Below the pieces are notes generated by a model. The model worked only from the letters and a program-made list of their open reading frames with translations, did no database searches and was not told where the DNA came from. The position numbers were made by a program, and so were the translations under genes. A DNA stretch of 64,000 bases from Nocardia amikacinitolerans NBRC 108937 (GTDB lineage: Bacteria; Actinomycetota; Actinomycetes; Mycobacteriales; Mycobacteriaceae): positions 310,001 to 374,000 of the forward strand of contig NZ_BDAU01000009.1 of the NCBI RefSeq assembly GCF_001612615.1, given 5' to 3'. Position 1 is the first letter of the stretch. Each line of letters begins with the position of its first letter. This document shows positions 1 through 8,857 of the stretch, piece after piece.

Positions 1-405
1 CTCGCGCTGGATTCGCACTACGGGCTGGCGGCCGCCTGGCTGGTGCACCGCAATCAGACGCTGCCGGTTCGGGTGCGTCGGTCGTTCGGCACCGTGCGCG
101 AGGACCAGGATCAGATCGAGCTGACGATCGTGGAACAGCAGGGACAGGCCGCCTCGATGCGTCCCGAGGACACCAAAGTGCTTGTGGAAGGCCGGATTCG
201 CGGTATACCCCCGGGCTATCCGGCGGGCAGCGAGGTGCGCGTCACCTTCGAGATGGGATTCGACGGCGTGCTGCACGTGACCGCGCATCACGTCGACGCC
301 GATATGCCGTTGACGTTGTCGGCGCAGACGGGAGCCACCTTGTCCCAGGCCGATGTCGCGCGTGAGCTCGACCAGGTGCAGCGCTCCCGCCGCCGCGACA
401 GCTGA
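1..405 (+). CDS. Hsp70-family protein, C-terminal end (5' part outside window)
   Basis: The gene is open from the first base of the window, so only about 134 C-terminal residues are visible. They look like the beta-sandwich substrate-binding domain of an Hsp70: a segment reading RGIPPGYPAGSEVRVTFEMG is followed by GVLHVTAHH, matching the family's 'I.V.A.D' strand pattern. Only a short basic tail (QVQRSRRRDS) follows in place of the long helical lid of DnaK. This fits the shortened Hsp70-like proteins common in actinobacteria rather than the housekeeping DnaK. The stop lies six bases before the next start, so the two genes are probably co-transcribed. The ATPase domain cannot be checked here. 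Confidence 0.7.
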   Translation, partial: LALDSHYGLAAAWLVHRNQTLPVRVRRSFGTVREDQDQIELTIVEQQGQAASMRPEDTKVLVEGRIRGIPPGYPAGSEVRVTFEMGFDGVLHVTAHHVDADMPLTLSAQTGATLSQADVARELDQVQRSRRRDS

Positions 406-411
406 GCCGCC

Positions 412-3183
412 ATGCACGCCTTCGACCCCAACGACTACCGCAAGCGGGTGCTCGCCGCGGTCGAGCGCCGCGGCGGCATCGACCAGTCGGACCCGTTCGA
501 GCTCTACGACATTCCGCTCGACGAGGCCGAGAGCCTCAGCGACGCCGAGGTTTCCGCGCGGGTGCGCGAGGTGTGGGGTTTCTGGCAGCGCCAGCGCGAC
601 CATCCGAAGTACCGGGTGCTCGTCGGGTTGCTGGTGGAAAACCACGACCAACTGTCCTATCTGCTGCTCGACGGGTCCGCGCGGCGGGCCGAAGCGATCC
701 GGATCCGGCACGAGCGCGAACAGCGCGACGCCGAACGCTACGAGATGCTGGACACCGCGATCTCCCGGCTGGTGCAGCGCCACGGCGGGGTGCCCGCCGC
801 GAAAGTGCCCGGGCTGGAGGAGATCGGAACGATGGGCGGGCTGTCCGCCGCCGAGGTCGCCACCCGTTTGCGTCGTCACTGGATCATCGAGGACGTGCCG
901 CAGCCCGCCGCGCCCACGGGCACGCTCACCGACCAACGACGCCAACAGATTCGCGGGCTGCTCGCCGAATGGGGGCGGCTGGTGGACGGTCCGCCCGCGC
1001 CGACGCTGCTCGGACTGCTCGGGCTGGATCCCAGCCGCGCCACCCACACCGGCGAGATCCGGCTGCGCGCCGACGCGTTGCGCGCTCGGTCGCGCGAACT
1101 GCCGCCCGGTCGGATGCGCGTGGTGCTCGACGAACTGCTCGTTCACGTGCAGGACCTGCTGGAGCCAGGTGGGTCCGTGGTGGACGAGTACGTCGCCTCG
1201 ATCGTCGAGGACGTCACCGCGGAGCTGCGGCCCAAGGTGCGGGCCGCCGTGCTCGTCGAGGACGAGCTGGTGGGGGAGGACTACGAGTTCCTGCTCGACG
1301 AGGCGATCGCGCTCGGCATGGACCCGCACGCCGCGGGTCGGCTGCTCGAAGACTTGGCCGTCGAATTGGGTTCGCGCGCCGTCGGATCCGCGCGTCCGAC
1401 GCCCGCCCCTTCCCCATCGAGCACGGGACGACCGGCGGCGCCCGCTCCGCCGCGGCGGCAGTGGGAGGAACCGCTCAAGGCGGCGCGGGCGGCGTTGCGC
1501 GGCGGCCGTCCACAGGAGGCCGCGCGCCACATCGCCGAGGCCAGGGGCCTCGATCCGCACAACGAGGGCACCACACCGATCCGCTCGGTCTCCGACGACG
1601 TCGAACGAGTGCTCGCCGAGGCGGCCAGGCACTGGCGCGTCGCTCTCGCGGCCCGCGCGGCCACCCGCTACGTGGAGGCGCTCGAACACCTCCGGCAGCT
1701 GCGACGCGTCGCCGCCGACGTGCCGCCGCCCACCGGATCCGCCGCGAGTCTGGACGAACTGCTCACCGAGGCGGAGCGAGCCGTCGCCACGGCCGACCAC
1801 TTGGTCGCCGCCGCGGCCGCGGGACCGTCTGCCGAACGCTCCCGCACGCTGCGCGCTGCCCAAGCCGCCTGCGTCGACCATCCCGGCGCGAGCGAGGCGC
1901 TGGCCGCCACCCCCGTTCCCGCCCCCGGCCGCGTGACGGCGACCCGCATGGCGAACGGTTCCGTGCAGATCGTTTGGTCGCCCGCGCCTGCCGACGACGT
2001 GGCCTACCGCGTCACCCGGCTCCAGCCGGACGGCTCCTGGCGAGTGATCGGACGAACCCGAGGCACCGAACTCGAAGACGGCGGCGCTCCGCCCGGCGAA
2101 GTTCCGGTGTACGCCGTCGCCGCCGCCGCGTCGGGGACCTACTCCGAAGCCACACGCTCGGACGCCGGGCCTGAGCCACAGCGGCTACCGACCGCCGCGA
2201 CGGACGTGCACGGACAAGCCGCTCGGCCGACAGCTGAGCCCGCCTCGCTGGATGGGCACGGTCGAGCCGCCGACGCGGGTCCTGCCGCGCAACAGGGCAC
2301 GACGATGGTGCCGGGCGCGCGTGCCGACGCCGAACACGCGGCCCAGCCCGATTCGGTGGACCGTTCCGGCTCGGCCGAGTCGGCCGGTTCCGCGTCGGAT
2401 ATGCCGCCGGGCTCGGTGGTTCAGCAGTGCTCGATGGGCCGTCCGGCCCCGGTAAGTGGGTACGGCCGAACTGCCAACGGGGATCCGGCGGCTCGGACCG
2501 GCGCGATCGAGCACGACCCGAGCCACACTCCCGGTCCGGGGGCGGAGCCCGATTCGTCCGGCCGGCGTGCCCATGCAGTGCCGGGCGCGGCGGTCGATCG
2601 GTCCGGCTCGGCGACACAGGCCGAACCCGCCGTTCGGCAGGATGTCGGCGGTCCACCCGGCTCGGTGATCGAGGCCGGGGCGGCAACCGATTCCGGCAGT
2701 GCTTCTCGGCCGGGTCCGACTGCCGACCAGGTGTCGTCACCGGATTCGGCTCAGCACGGTCCGGTCGCGCAGTCCGCGGGAAGCGGTGCGTCCGCCGAGT
2801 TTCCGGCGGGGGCTGCGACCGGTCCGGGCGTCGAACCGGCCGTGCCGCTCGTGTCGGACGATCCCATGCCGAGCGGCATTCCGGTGGTCACCGGTTTGGC
2901 CGAGCGTGCTGGTCTGTTGACCTTCGTGTGGCCGACGGGGATCACCGAGGTGATGGTGGTGGCGCGCCCCGAACGTCCACCCCTCGCACCGGACGAGCCG
3001 GAAGCACGCGCGTGGAAGGTCACCAACACGCGGTACGAGATCGACGGCGGCGTCCGCGTCCCGCCCGACCTGCCGCGCCCCTGCCACATCGCCGTGGCAT
3101 CGTGCCGCCGCGAGCCCAACGGCAAGCTCACCGTGGCAGCGGGGTTCGCGCCGGGCGCCCGGATCCACTGGACGCACGCATAG
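412..3183 (+). CDS. Large Hsp70-linked protein with FN3-like domains and disordered linker
   Basis: This is a 923-residue cytosolic protein of unknown function with no signal peptide or membrane segment. Residues 1-330 are helical and charged, with several tryptophan-containing repeats of a VREVWGFWQ type. Residues 340-500 are alanine- and arginine-rich helices. Residues about 503-590 read as a fibronectin-III-like strand domain (GSVQIVWSPAPADDVAYRV). Residues about 590-810 are a low-complexity stretch rich in Ser, Gly, Ala, Pro and Asp. The last 110 residues form another beta-rich module. It starts at ATG six bases after the Hsp70-like gene, which suggests one operon and perhaps a chaperone partner or adaptor role. 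That role is inference. Confidence 0.75.
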   Translation: MHAFDPNDYRKRVLAAVERRGGIDQSDPFELYDIPLDEAESLSDAEVSARVREVWGFWQRQRDHPKYRVLVGLLVENHDQLSYLLLDGSARRAEAIRIRHEREQRDAERYEMLDTAISRLVQRHGGVPAAKVPGLEEIGTMGGLSAAEVATRLRRHWIIEDVPQPAAPTGTLTDQRRQQIRGLLAEWGRLVDGPPAPTLLGLLGLDPSRATHTGEIRLRADALRARSRELPPGRMRVVLDELLVHVQDLLEPGGSVVDEYVASIVEDVTAELRPKVRAAVLVEDELVGEDYEFLLDEAIALGMDPHAAGRLLEDLAVELGSRAVGSARPTPAPSPSSTGRPAAPAPPRRQWEEPLKAARAALRGGRPQEAARHIAEARGLDPHNEGTTPIRSVSDDVERVLAEAARHWRVALAARAATRYVEALEHLRQLRRVAADVPPPTGSAASLDELLTEAERAVATADHLVAAAAAGPSAERSRTLRAAQAACVDHPGASEALAATPVPAPGRVTATRMANGSVQIVWSPAPADDVAYRVTRLQPDGSWRVIGRTRGTELEDGGAPPGEVPVYAVAAAASGTYSEATRSDAGPEPQRLPTAATDVHGQAARPTAEPASLDGHGRAADAGPAAQQGTTMVPGARADAEHAAQPDSVDRSGSAESAGSASDMPPGSVVQQCSMGRPAPVSGYGRTANGDPAARTGAIEHDPSHTPGPGAEPDSSGRRAHAVPGAAVDRSGSATQAEPAVRQDVGGPPGSVIEAGAATDSGSASRPGPTADQVSSPDSAQHGPVAQSAGSGASAEFPAGAATGPGVEPAVPLVSDDPMPSGIPVVTGLAERAGLLTFVWPTGITEVMVVARPERPPLAPDEPEARAWKVTNTRYEIDGGVRVPPDLPRPCHIAVASCRREPNGKLTVAAGFAPGARIHWTHA

Positions 3184-3440
3184 ACCAGTCGCCGGGCTCG
3201 GCGCCGAAGCGATGCCGGTGCCGCCATGGATCGCGACCGGCGACTGGACAGCTCGCGGCACAGTCGGTGCCAGTCGCTCGGCGGGAACTCGCGTCGAAGT
3301 GCTCCGCGCACGCACCGACATAGGAACGGCAAGGCGTCGCGGGCCTGCCGCGGAATGCCGCGCGCGTCCCTCGCGTTCCGATCGGGGATGAATCGTGTTG
3401 GCGGAGGCGGGCGGCGGGTTGTTGCCTCGGATGTGACAAG

Positions 3441-4406
3441 GTGGGTGTGGTGATACCCAAGTTGATGGCGGTGAGCGACGTACACGTCGGGCATCAGGGG
3501 AATCGGCCGATCGTGGAGCAGATCCAGCCGGACTCGCCGGAGGACTGGCTGATCGTCGCCGGTGACGTGGGGGAGAAGACCGACGACATCCGCTGGGCGC
3601 TGGAGCTGCTGCGCCAGCGTTTCGCCAAGGTGATCTGGGTGCCTGGCAACCACGAGCTGTGGACCACGGCGAAGGATCCCGTGCAGATGCACGGCGTCGC
3701 CCGCTACGAGTACCTGGTGTCGATCTGCCGCGACCTGGACGTCGTCACGCCCGAGGACCCATTTCCGGTGTGGCGCGGCTCGGGCGCCGAGGCGCACGGC
3801 GGCGCGGTGACGCTCGCCCCGATGTTCCTGCTCTACGACTACTCGTTCCTCCCCGAGGGCACGAAAACCAAGGCCGAGGGCCTGGCGATCGCCCGCGAGC
3901 GCAATGTGGTCGCCACCGACGAGTTCCTGCTCTCGCCCGAGCCGTATCTGACCAGGGACGCCTGGTGTCACGCGCGGGTGCAGGTCACCAAGCGCAAGCT
4001 GGACGCCCTCCCGCCGGAGACGCCGCTGGTGCTGATCAACCACTTCCCGCTGGTCCGCCAGCCCACCGACGTCCTGTTCTACCCGGAGTTCGCGCTGTGG
4101 TGCGGCACCGATCTGACCGCCGACTGGCACACCAGCTACAACGTGGTGTGCTCGGTGTACGGGCACCTGCACATTCCGCGCACCTCCTACTACGACGGCG
4201 TCCGCTTCGAGGAGGTCTCGCTCGGTTACCCGCGCGAATGGCAGCGCCGCGGCCTGCCGGACAAGCTGTTGCGGCAGATCCTGCCCGCCCCGGAGTATCC
4301 GCCCGGCACGCTGAACAAGTGGGGCGGCCACTTCAAGGTCACCCCCGAGATGGAGGCGGCCGCGGCCGAGATGCGCAGCCGCGCCCAAAAGCGGCGCGGA
4401 GTCTGA
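3441..4406 (+). CDS. Metallophosphoesterase (calcineurin-like)
   Basis: This 321-residue protein has the full set of calcineurin-like phosphoesterase motifs in order: SDVHVGH near the N-terminus, VAGDVGE, PGNHE, a central INHFPL and a late YGHLH. These supply the two-metal site. The substrate is not evident. The start is GTG at 3441. It lies 32 bp upstream of the phosphopantetheinyl transferase, the same neighbour as in M. tuberculosis (Rv2795c next to Rv2794c). Members at this locus have been proposed to hydrolyse phosphopantetheine from carrier proteins (AcpH-like) and so oppose the transferase. Nothing in the sequence proves that here. Confidence 0.85.
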   Translation: MGVVIPKLMAVSDVHVGHQGNRPIVEQIQPDSPEDWLIVAGDVGEKTDDIRWALELLRQRFAKVIWVPGNHELWTTAKDPVQMHGVARYEYLVSICRDLDVVTPEDPFPVWRGSGAEAHGGAVTLAPMFLLYDYSFLPEGTKTKAEGLAIARERNVVATDEFLLSPEPYLTRDAWCHARVQVTKRKLDALPPETPLVLINHFPLVRQPTDVLFYPEFALWCGTDLTADWHTSYNVVCSVYGHLHIPRTSYYDGVRFEEVSLGYPREWQRRGLPDKLLRQILPAPEYPPGTLNKWGGHFKVTPEMEAAAAEMRSRAQKRRGV

Positions 4407-4438
4407 TCAGGCCTACGCCTCGACTAGGCTCGGAACCG

Positions 4439-5107
4439 ATGATCGAGAACATTCTGCCCAATGGCGTCGCCTCGGCCGAGCTGTTGGCGTACCCGGAGGA
4501 TCTGAAGCCGCATCCGGCCGAAGAGCATCTCATCGCGCAGTCGGTGGAGAAGCGGCGTCGCGATTTCATCGGCGCCCGCCACTGCGCGCGGGTGTGTTTG
4601 GAGGAGCTCGGTGAGCCGCCGGTCGCGATCGGCAAGGGCGAGCGGGGTATGCCGGTGTTCCCGCGCGGCATCACGGGCAGTCTTACGCACTGCGACGGCT
4701 ACCGCGCCGCGGCACTCGCGCACAAGATGCGCTTCCGCTCGATCGGGATCGACGCCGAGCCGCACGGCGCGCTGCCGGACGGCGTGCTCGACTCGGTGAG
4801 CCTGCCCGCCGAGCGGGACTGGTTGCGCGACACCGATTCTCGCCTGCACCTGGATCGGCTGTTGTTCTGCGCCAAGGAGGCCACCTACAAGGCGTGGTTC
4901 CCGCTGACCACCCGCTGGCTGGGTTTCGAGGAGGCGCACATCACCTTCACCGTCGAGGAGAACGCCGACGGCACCGGTTCGGGCACCTTCCACAGCAAGC
5001 TGCTGGTGCCGGGCCAGACCAACGACGGCGGGCTGCCGCTCACCGCGTTCGACGGACGCTGGCTGATCACCGACGGGCTGATCCTGACCGCGATCGCGCA
5101 CGGCTGA
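4439..5107 (+). CDS. pptT: 4'-phosphopantetheinyl transferase (Npt/PptT type)
   Basis: This 222-residue Sfp-type enzyme moves the phosphopantetheine arm of CoA onto carrier domains of fatty-acid, polyketide and non-ribosomal synthases. Recognisable motifs are the CoA-contacting RRRDFIGARHCAR, GSLTHCDGYRAAA, the metal-binding GIDAEPH and KEATYKAW. The protein closely resembles Nocardia Npt, the enzyme that activates carboxylic acid reductase. The ATG at 4439 has no Shine-Dalgarno sequence. A TAGGCT hexamer sits 8 bases upstream, so a leaderless transcript is likely. The stop TGA overlaps the ATG of truB by one base. Confidence 0.95.
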   Translation: MIENILPNGVASAELLAYPEDLKPHPAEEHLIAQSVEKRRRDFIGARHCARVCLEELGEPPVAIGKGERGMPVFPRGITGSLTHCDGYRAAALAHKMRFRSIGIDAEPHGALPDGVLDSVSLPAERDWLRDTDSRLHLDRLLFCAKEATYKAWFPLTTRWLGFEEAHITFTVEENADGTGSGTFHSKLLVPGQTNDGGLPLTAFDGRWLITDGLILTAIAHG

Positions 5108-6030
5108 TGACCGAACCGACCACCCAGGCGCAGCGACCCGACGTACTCGGCGGCCTGTTGATCGTCGACAAGGACGGCGGCTGGACCAGCCACGACGTGG
5201 TGGCCAAGTGCCGGAAATTGTTGCGCACCAAAAAGGTCGGGCACGCGGGCACCCTCGATCCGATGGCGACCGGGGTGCTCGTGCTCGGCGTCGAACGGGC
5301 CACCAAGCTGCTCGGTCTGCTGACGCTCACCACGAAGGCCTACACCGCCACCATCCGGCTCGGCCAGTCCACCACCACCGACGACGCCGAGGGCGAGATC
5401 CTGACGACCGTCCCCGCGCTGCACCTCATCGACGCCGACATCACCGCGCGAATCGCGGAACTGACCGGCGACATCGAGCAGGTGCCCGCCACCGTCAGCG
5501 CCATCAAGGTCAACGGCGAACGCGCCTACGCCCGCCACCGCGCGGGCGAGGAAGTGCGCCTCACCGCCCGACCGGTGACCGTGTCGCGCTTCGATGTGCT
5601 TGCCCGGCGCGATATTTCGGACGGCTTCGTCGATCTCGACGTCGTGGTGGAGTGTTCCTCCGGGACCTACGTGCGGGCGCTGGCCCGCGACCTCGGCGCG
5701 GCGCTGGGCGTCGGCGGTCACCTGACCGCGTTGCGCCGCACCAGGGTCGGCCCCTTCACGCTGGAACACGCGCGAACGCTGGATCGGCTCGCCGAGGATC
5801 CCACGCTGAATCTCGGCATCGACGCGGCGGTCCGAATCGCCTTCCCGCACCGGACGATCGATGACCGCGAGGCCGAATCCCTTCGTGACGGACGGTGGTT
5901 GGACCCGATCGGCATCGCGGGCGTGCACGCCGCGCTGACCGCCGACGGCACCGCCATCGCGCTGCTCGAGGAGAAGGGCAAGCGCTCCTCGCCGGTCTTC
6001 GTCATCCGCGCCCGCGGACTCGTGGACTGA
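5107..6030 (+). CDS. truB: tRNA pseudouridine(55) synthase TruB
   Basis: TruB converts U55 of the tRNA T-loop to pseudouridine. The 307-residue protein opens with GGLLIVDKDGGWTSHDVV and carries the catalytic-aspartate motif HAGTLDPMATGVLVLGV. A later CSSGTYVRALARDLGAAL motif and a C-terminal PUA-like actinobacterial extension follow. Length and order of motifs are normal. Its ATG shares a base with the TGA of the upstream transferase, so translation of the pair is probably coupled. Confidence 0.97.
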   Translation: MTEPTTQAQRPDVLGGLLIVDKDGGWTSHDVVAKCRKLLRTKKVGHAGTLDPMATGVLVLGVERATKLLGLLTLTTKAYTATIRLGQSTTTDDAEGEILTTVPALHLIDADITARIAELTGDIEQVPATVSAIKVNGERAYARHRAGEEVRLTARPVTVSRFDVLARRDISDGFVDLDVVVECSSGTYVRALARDLGAALGVGGHLTALRRTRVGPFTLEHARTLDRLAEDPTLNLGIDAAVRIAFPHRTIDDREAESLRDGRWLDPIGIAGVHAALTADGTAIALLEEKGKRSSPVFVIRARGLVD

Positions 6031-6089
6031 CGTCGCTCCGGCCGCCGTCGTTCGCCTCGCGGCCGCCGAGCTCGTCCAGCTTCCGGATG

Positions 6090-6118
6090 TTGACGCGGGT
6101 CTACCCTGACTCTACTAT
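6090..6118 (+). promoter_or_regulatory. Sigma-70-type promoter with overlapping inverted repeat
   Basis: TTGACG (6090-6095) and TACTAT (6113-6118) are separated by exactly 17 bases. An inverted repeat, CTACTA (6112-6117) and TAGTAG (6125-6130) with a 7-base spacer, covers the -10 box and the expected start site. That is where a repressor would act. It lies 84 bp before the DUF4345 gene. Confidence 0.6.
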
Positions 6119-6202
6119 TGCTTGTAGTAGGCGCACATCGAGAGATCCATCGGGTGAAGATCCTTGTGCGGCAAGGGATTATGTCCCGTCGAGGGGGAAG
6201 CC

Positions 6203-6607
6203 ATGGCGAAACTGTTGAAGATCCTGGCGATGACGATGGGCGTCGCGTGTGTCGCGATCGGCTTCTTTCACTTGGCGCTCGGCATCGACTCGGTGCCCGA
6301 CATGGGTTCCTCCGGCGTCACCGCCGACAGCCAGAGTCGCTTCTTCGGCGCCATCTTCGTCGGGTACGGCGCGGCGTGGATCTGGACCGCGCGCCGCACG
6401 CCGATTCCGGCGGTGGCGGTGCGGTGGCTGGCGGGCATCTTCCTGCTCGGCGCGGTCGGGCGGGTGCTGTCCGTCGCCGTGTACGGATGGCCGCACTGGT
6501 TCCAGATCGTGCTCACCGTCATCGAATTCGTCTTCCCGCCCGTGTATTTCTGGCTGGCCGATGCCGACGAGAAGCGGGTAGCGGGTGAGCGGGTAGCCGT
6601 TTCCTAG
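6203..6607 (+). CDS. DUF4345-like four-helix membrane protein
   Basis: This 134-residue integral membrane protein has four hydrophobic segments: an N-terminal ILAMTMGVACVAIGFFHLA helix, a GAIFVGYGAAWIW helix, a LAGIFLLGAVGRVLSV helix, and a C-terminal ILTVIEF-type helix ending PPVYFWLA. Topology and the FxGAIFxGYG signature fit the DUF4345 family, whose function is unknown. I chose ATG 6203 over earlier in-frame starts because GAGGGGG (6191-6197) sits just before it. A strong promoter with an operator-like repeat lies upstream, so the gene is probably conditionally expressed. Confidence 0.75.
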   Translation: MAKLLKILAMTMGVACVAIGFFHLALGIDSVPDMGSSGVTADSQSRFFGAIFVGYGAAWIWTARRTPIPAVAVRWLAGIFLLGAVGRVLSVAVYGWPHWFQIVLTVIEFVFPPVYFWLADADEKRVAGERVAVS

Positions 6608-6700
6608 CGGCGCAGGCCGACAACGCGATTCGGGCCGAACCGTACAGTGGTCGTGGGTTCGCCGTCCGAAATCGTCGGCGGCCGTGGGAAGGCAGTGGGC

Positions 6701-7123
6701 ATGAGTGAACATTCGGTCGACACGTTCGAGCTGTGGGACCGCGACGGTGACGGACTCGTCTCCGTCCAGGACATCACCGACGGAATCCGCGCGCTCGGGC
6801 TCGAAATCGACACCGACGCGGTCGAGCGCCTGGTCGCCGCGGCCGATACCAACGGCGACTTCTTGGTCTCCAAGGCCGAATTCGACGCGGCACTGGTGAC
6901 CGGACGCCTCGAGGTGACCGACGCCGACGCCGCGTTCCGCGTCTTCGACACCAACGGCGACGGGCGGATCTCGGTCGAGGAACTCGAATCCCTCATCCGC
7001 CACGTCGGCGCGGGACTCATCGACGTCCCCGCGGCCGACCTGCTCGCCGCCGCCGACCGAGACGCGGACGGCTATCTCTCCCCGGCCGAATTCCGAGCTC
7101 TGCTGGACGAACTCGCGCGCTGA
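6701..7123 (+). CDS. Four-EF-hand calcium-binding protein (calerythrin-like)
   Basis: This 140-residue soluble protein consists almost entirely of four canonical EF-hands. The 12-residue loops begin DRDGDGLVSVQD, DTNGDFLVSKAE, DTNGDGRISVEE and DRDADGYLSPAE, each with acidic residues at the calcium-coordinating positions. This is the architecture of the actinobacterial calmodulin-like proteins (calerythrin group), which act as calcium buffers or sensors. There is no signal peptide. The ATG at 6701 places the first loop near residue 12. It stands alone between a DUF4345 gene and a convergent oxidoreductase, so no partner is indicated. Confidence 0.92.
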   Translation: MSEHSVDTFELWDRDGDGLVSVQDITDGIRALGLEIDTDAVERLVAAADTNGDFLVSKAEFDAALVTGRLEVTDADAAFRVFDTNGDGRISVEELESLIRHVGAGLIDVPAADLLAAADRDADGYLSPAEFRALLDELAR

Positions 7124-7139
7124 GCCCGAAGGGGACCGA

Positions 7140-8693
7140 TCAGCCGTCGAGCAGTGCCCTGGCCAGTCCAGCCGCCTCGGCGGCCAACCCCGGTGGATTC
7201 GTGGCGATGAACATCGAGTCGGCCGCGAGATTGCCCAGGACGTGCCAGCTCGGATCCGGTGCGCCGCCGACCACTAGGCGACGGGAGCCGGGTTCGGCGC
7301 GCAGACCGCCCGCCGGATGTGTTTCGGCCGCGCCCGCCGCGAGCAACGCGCTGATCAGCGATTGGGATTCCGGGGGCGTGGTGTACGCGGGCGGGTTGAC
7401 CGCGTTGAACACGGTGTCCGCGGCCCAGCTCCGCCCGTCGTGCACGGTGAAGCCGCCGCCGGAGCGCGCCTCGATCTTGGTGAGACCCGCGCGCAACCGC
7501 AGTTGACCGGAATCCAGCAGCCGCAGCACGATACGCGCGTTGTGCGGGACCATCGGCGAGCTCAGGCTGTTGATCGTGCGGAAATGCCCGGTGCGCAGCA
7601 TCTCTCGGTCATCGTCCGCCAGCAGCGGCCAGACGGTCGGGCCGACGGTGCGGATGACCATGGCCAGCAGGCGTCGCCCGAGGTGCGGTGCGTCGACGGC
7701 GTCGAGGTGGCGGCGCAGCAGGGCGATCGGATCCCCGTCGTCGGTGATCTCGGCGGCCAAGGTGTCGAAATCCTGTCCCAGGGAGTCGAGTTCGGCGCGC
7801 ATGAGCGAAATGAGCTGGGCGAAGCGGAGTTCACCGTGCCCGGCCTGCTCGCGCACCGCCGCGGGCGTCAGGTGTACCGGCTCCAGCCGGACCGGACGCT
7901 GCTGGACGAAGGGGAGCCGACCGCTGCGCGAGAGCAAGCTGATCGGTCCGGTGTGTCCGTTGGCGGCCAGTGCGACGGCGATGTCCACGGCGGTCAGTCC
8001 GCTGCCGATCACGGCGACGTGCCGGTCGGCGGGGAGCTCGGCAAGGGTGCGGGCGAGCGGGTAGGGCTCGTTCACGTATCCGGGTGCGCCGGTGAGCCCG
8101 TAGTGGTCGCGCGGACCGCCGCCGCCGACCGCCAAGACGGCACGGTCGACCGGGACACGGTCGCCGTCCGCGGTGTGCAGCACGGTCTGGAGACCTGCCG
8201 TATTCGGCACGGTTCGAGGGATGCGGTCACCGCTCGCGGTGTGCGGCAAGGTTTGTGGAATGCGATCGCCGCTCGCGGTGTGCGGCACGGCCCGTTCGTC
8301 GCGGGTGAATCCGGTGACAGCCGATCGCACGACACGAACCGGGCAGCCGGCACGATCCAGCCGCGCGATCGCGTCGCGCGCGGTGTCCTCGAGATATTCG
8401 CCGTAGACCGCGCGGGGGACGAGCGGCTGACCCAGCCCTTCGTCGAGGTAGCCCGCGACATCGCGTCCCGCCAGCCAGCGCTGGTAGTGCCCCGGATCGC
8501 CCGCCCGCACCGACATGATTGGCGGCGGCGCGTTCACGCGAACCGCGTCGAGATCCGGTTGGTACGGACGACCCCGCCACGGCACGGGCGCGCTGTCGAA
8601 CACGGTGACACCACTCGGTTTGTCGTCGGCCGCGGCGAGCGCGTCGAGCAGCGCGAGGGCGGCCGCGCCAGCTCCGATGATTCCGATGTGCAT
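7140..8693 (-). CDS. FAD/NAD(P)-binding oxidoreductase (FAD-dependent urate-hydroxylase-like)
   Basis: This 517-residue flavoprotein opens with an FAD-binding Rossmann motif, MHIGIIGAGAAALALLDAL, and has a second dinucleotide motif, HVAVIGSGLTAVDIAVAL, near residue 245. This belongs to the FAD-NAD(P)-binding (NAD_binding_9-like) family seen beside siderophore and secondary-metabolism genes. The substrate is unknown. Residues about 145-190 contain a tandem repeat of PHTASGDRIP-type units that interrupts the domain. The ATG at 8691-8693 gives the Rossmann motif directly at the N-terminus. The gene is divergent from the LuxR regulator at 8858, a likely controller. Confidence 0.8.
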   Translation of the reverse strand: MHIGIIGAGAAALALLDALAAADDKPSGVTVFDSAPVPWRGRPYQPDLDAVRVNAPPPIMSVRAGDPGHYQRWLAGRDVAGYLDEGLGQPLVPRAVYGEYLEDTARDAIARLDRAGCPVRVVRSAVTGFTRDERAVPHTASGDRIPQTLPHTASGDRIPRTVPNTAGLQTVLHTADGDRVPVDRAVLAVGGGGPRDHYGLTGAPGYVNEPYPLARTLAELPADRHVAVIGSGLTAVDIAVALAANGHTGPISLLSRSGRLPFVQQRPVRLEPVHLTPAAVREQAGHGELRFAQLISLMRAELDSLGQDFDTLAAEITDDGDPIALLRRHLDAVDAPHLGRRLLAMVIRTVGPTVWPLLADDDREMLRTGHFRTINSLSSPMVPHNARIVLRLLDSGQLRLRAGLTKIEARSGGGFTVHDGRSWAADTVFNAVNPPAYTTPPESQSLISALLAAGAAETHPAGGLRAEPGSRRLVVGGAPDPSWHVLGNLAADSMFIATNPPGLAAEAAGLARALLDG

Positions 8694-8857
8694 GGGGCTC
8701 CTTCGATTTCGTGATCGGGACACCCAGCGTCGCGGGGTTGGGCGGTGCGAACCATCCCGCGATCGAGGGGTTCGCGGCGCCCGGCCGGAATTTCACCGAC
8801 CTGCTCGACGCTAACCCCTCATATGCGGGATGGCGGACACGCGACGGACAGCGGACG

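Noticed and set aside
353-1936. Long open frame overlapping the 412-3183 gene
   Set aside because: It is a +1 frame of a GC-rich gene; Arg/Ser/Pro-rich composition and no domain.
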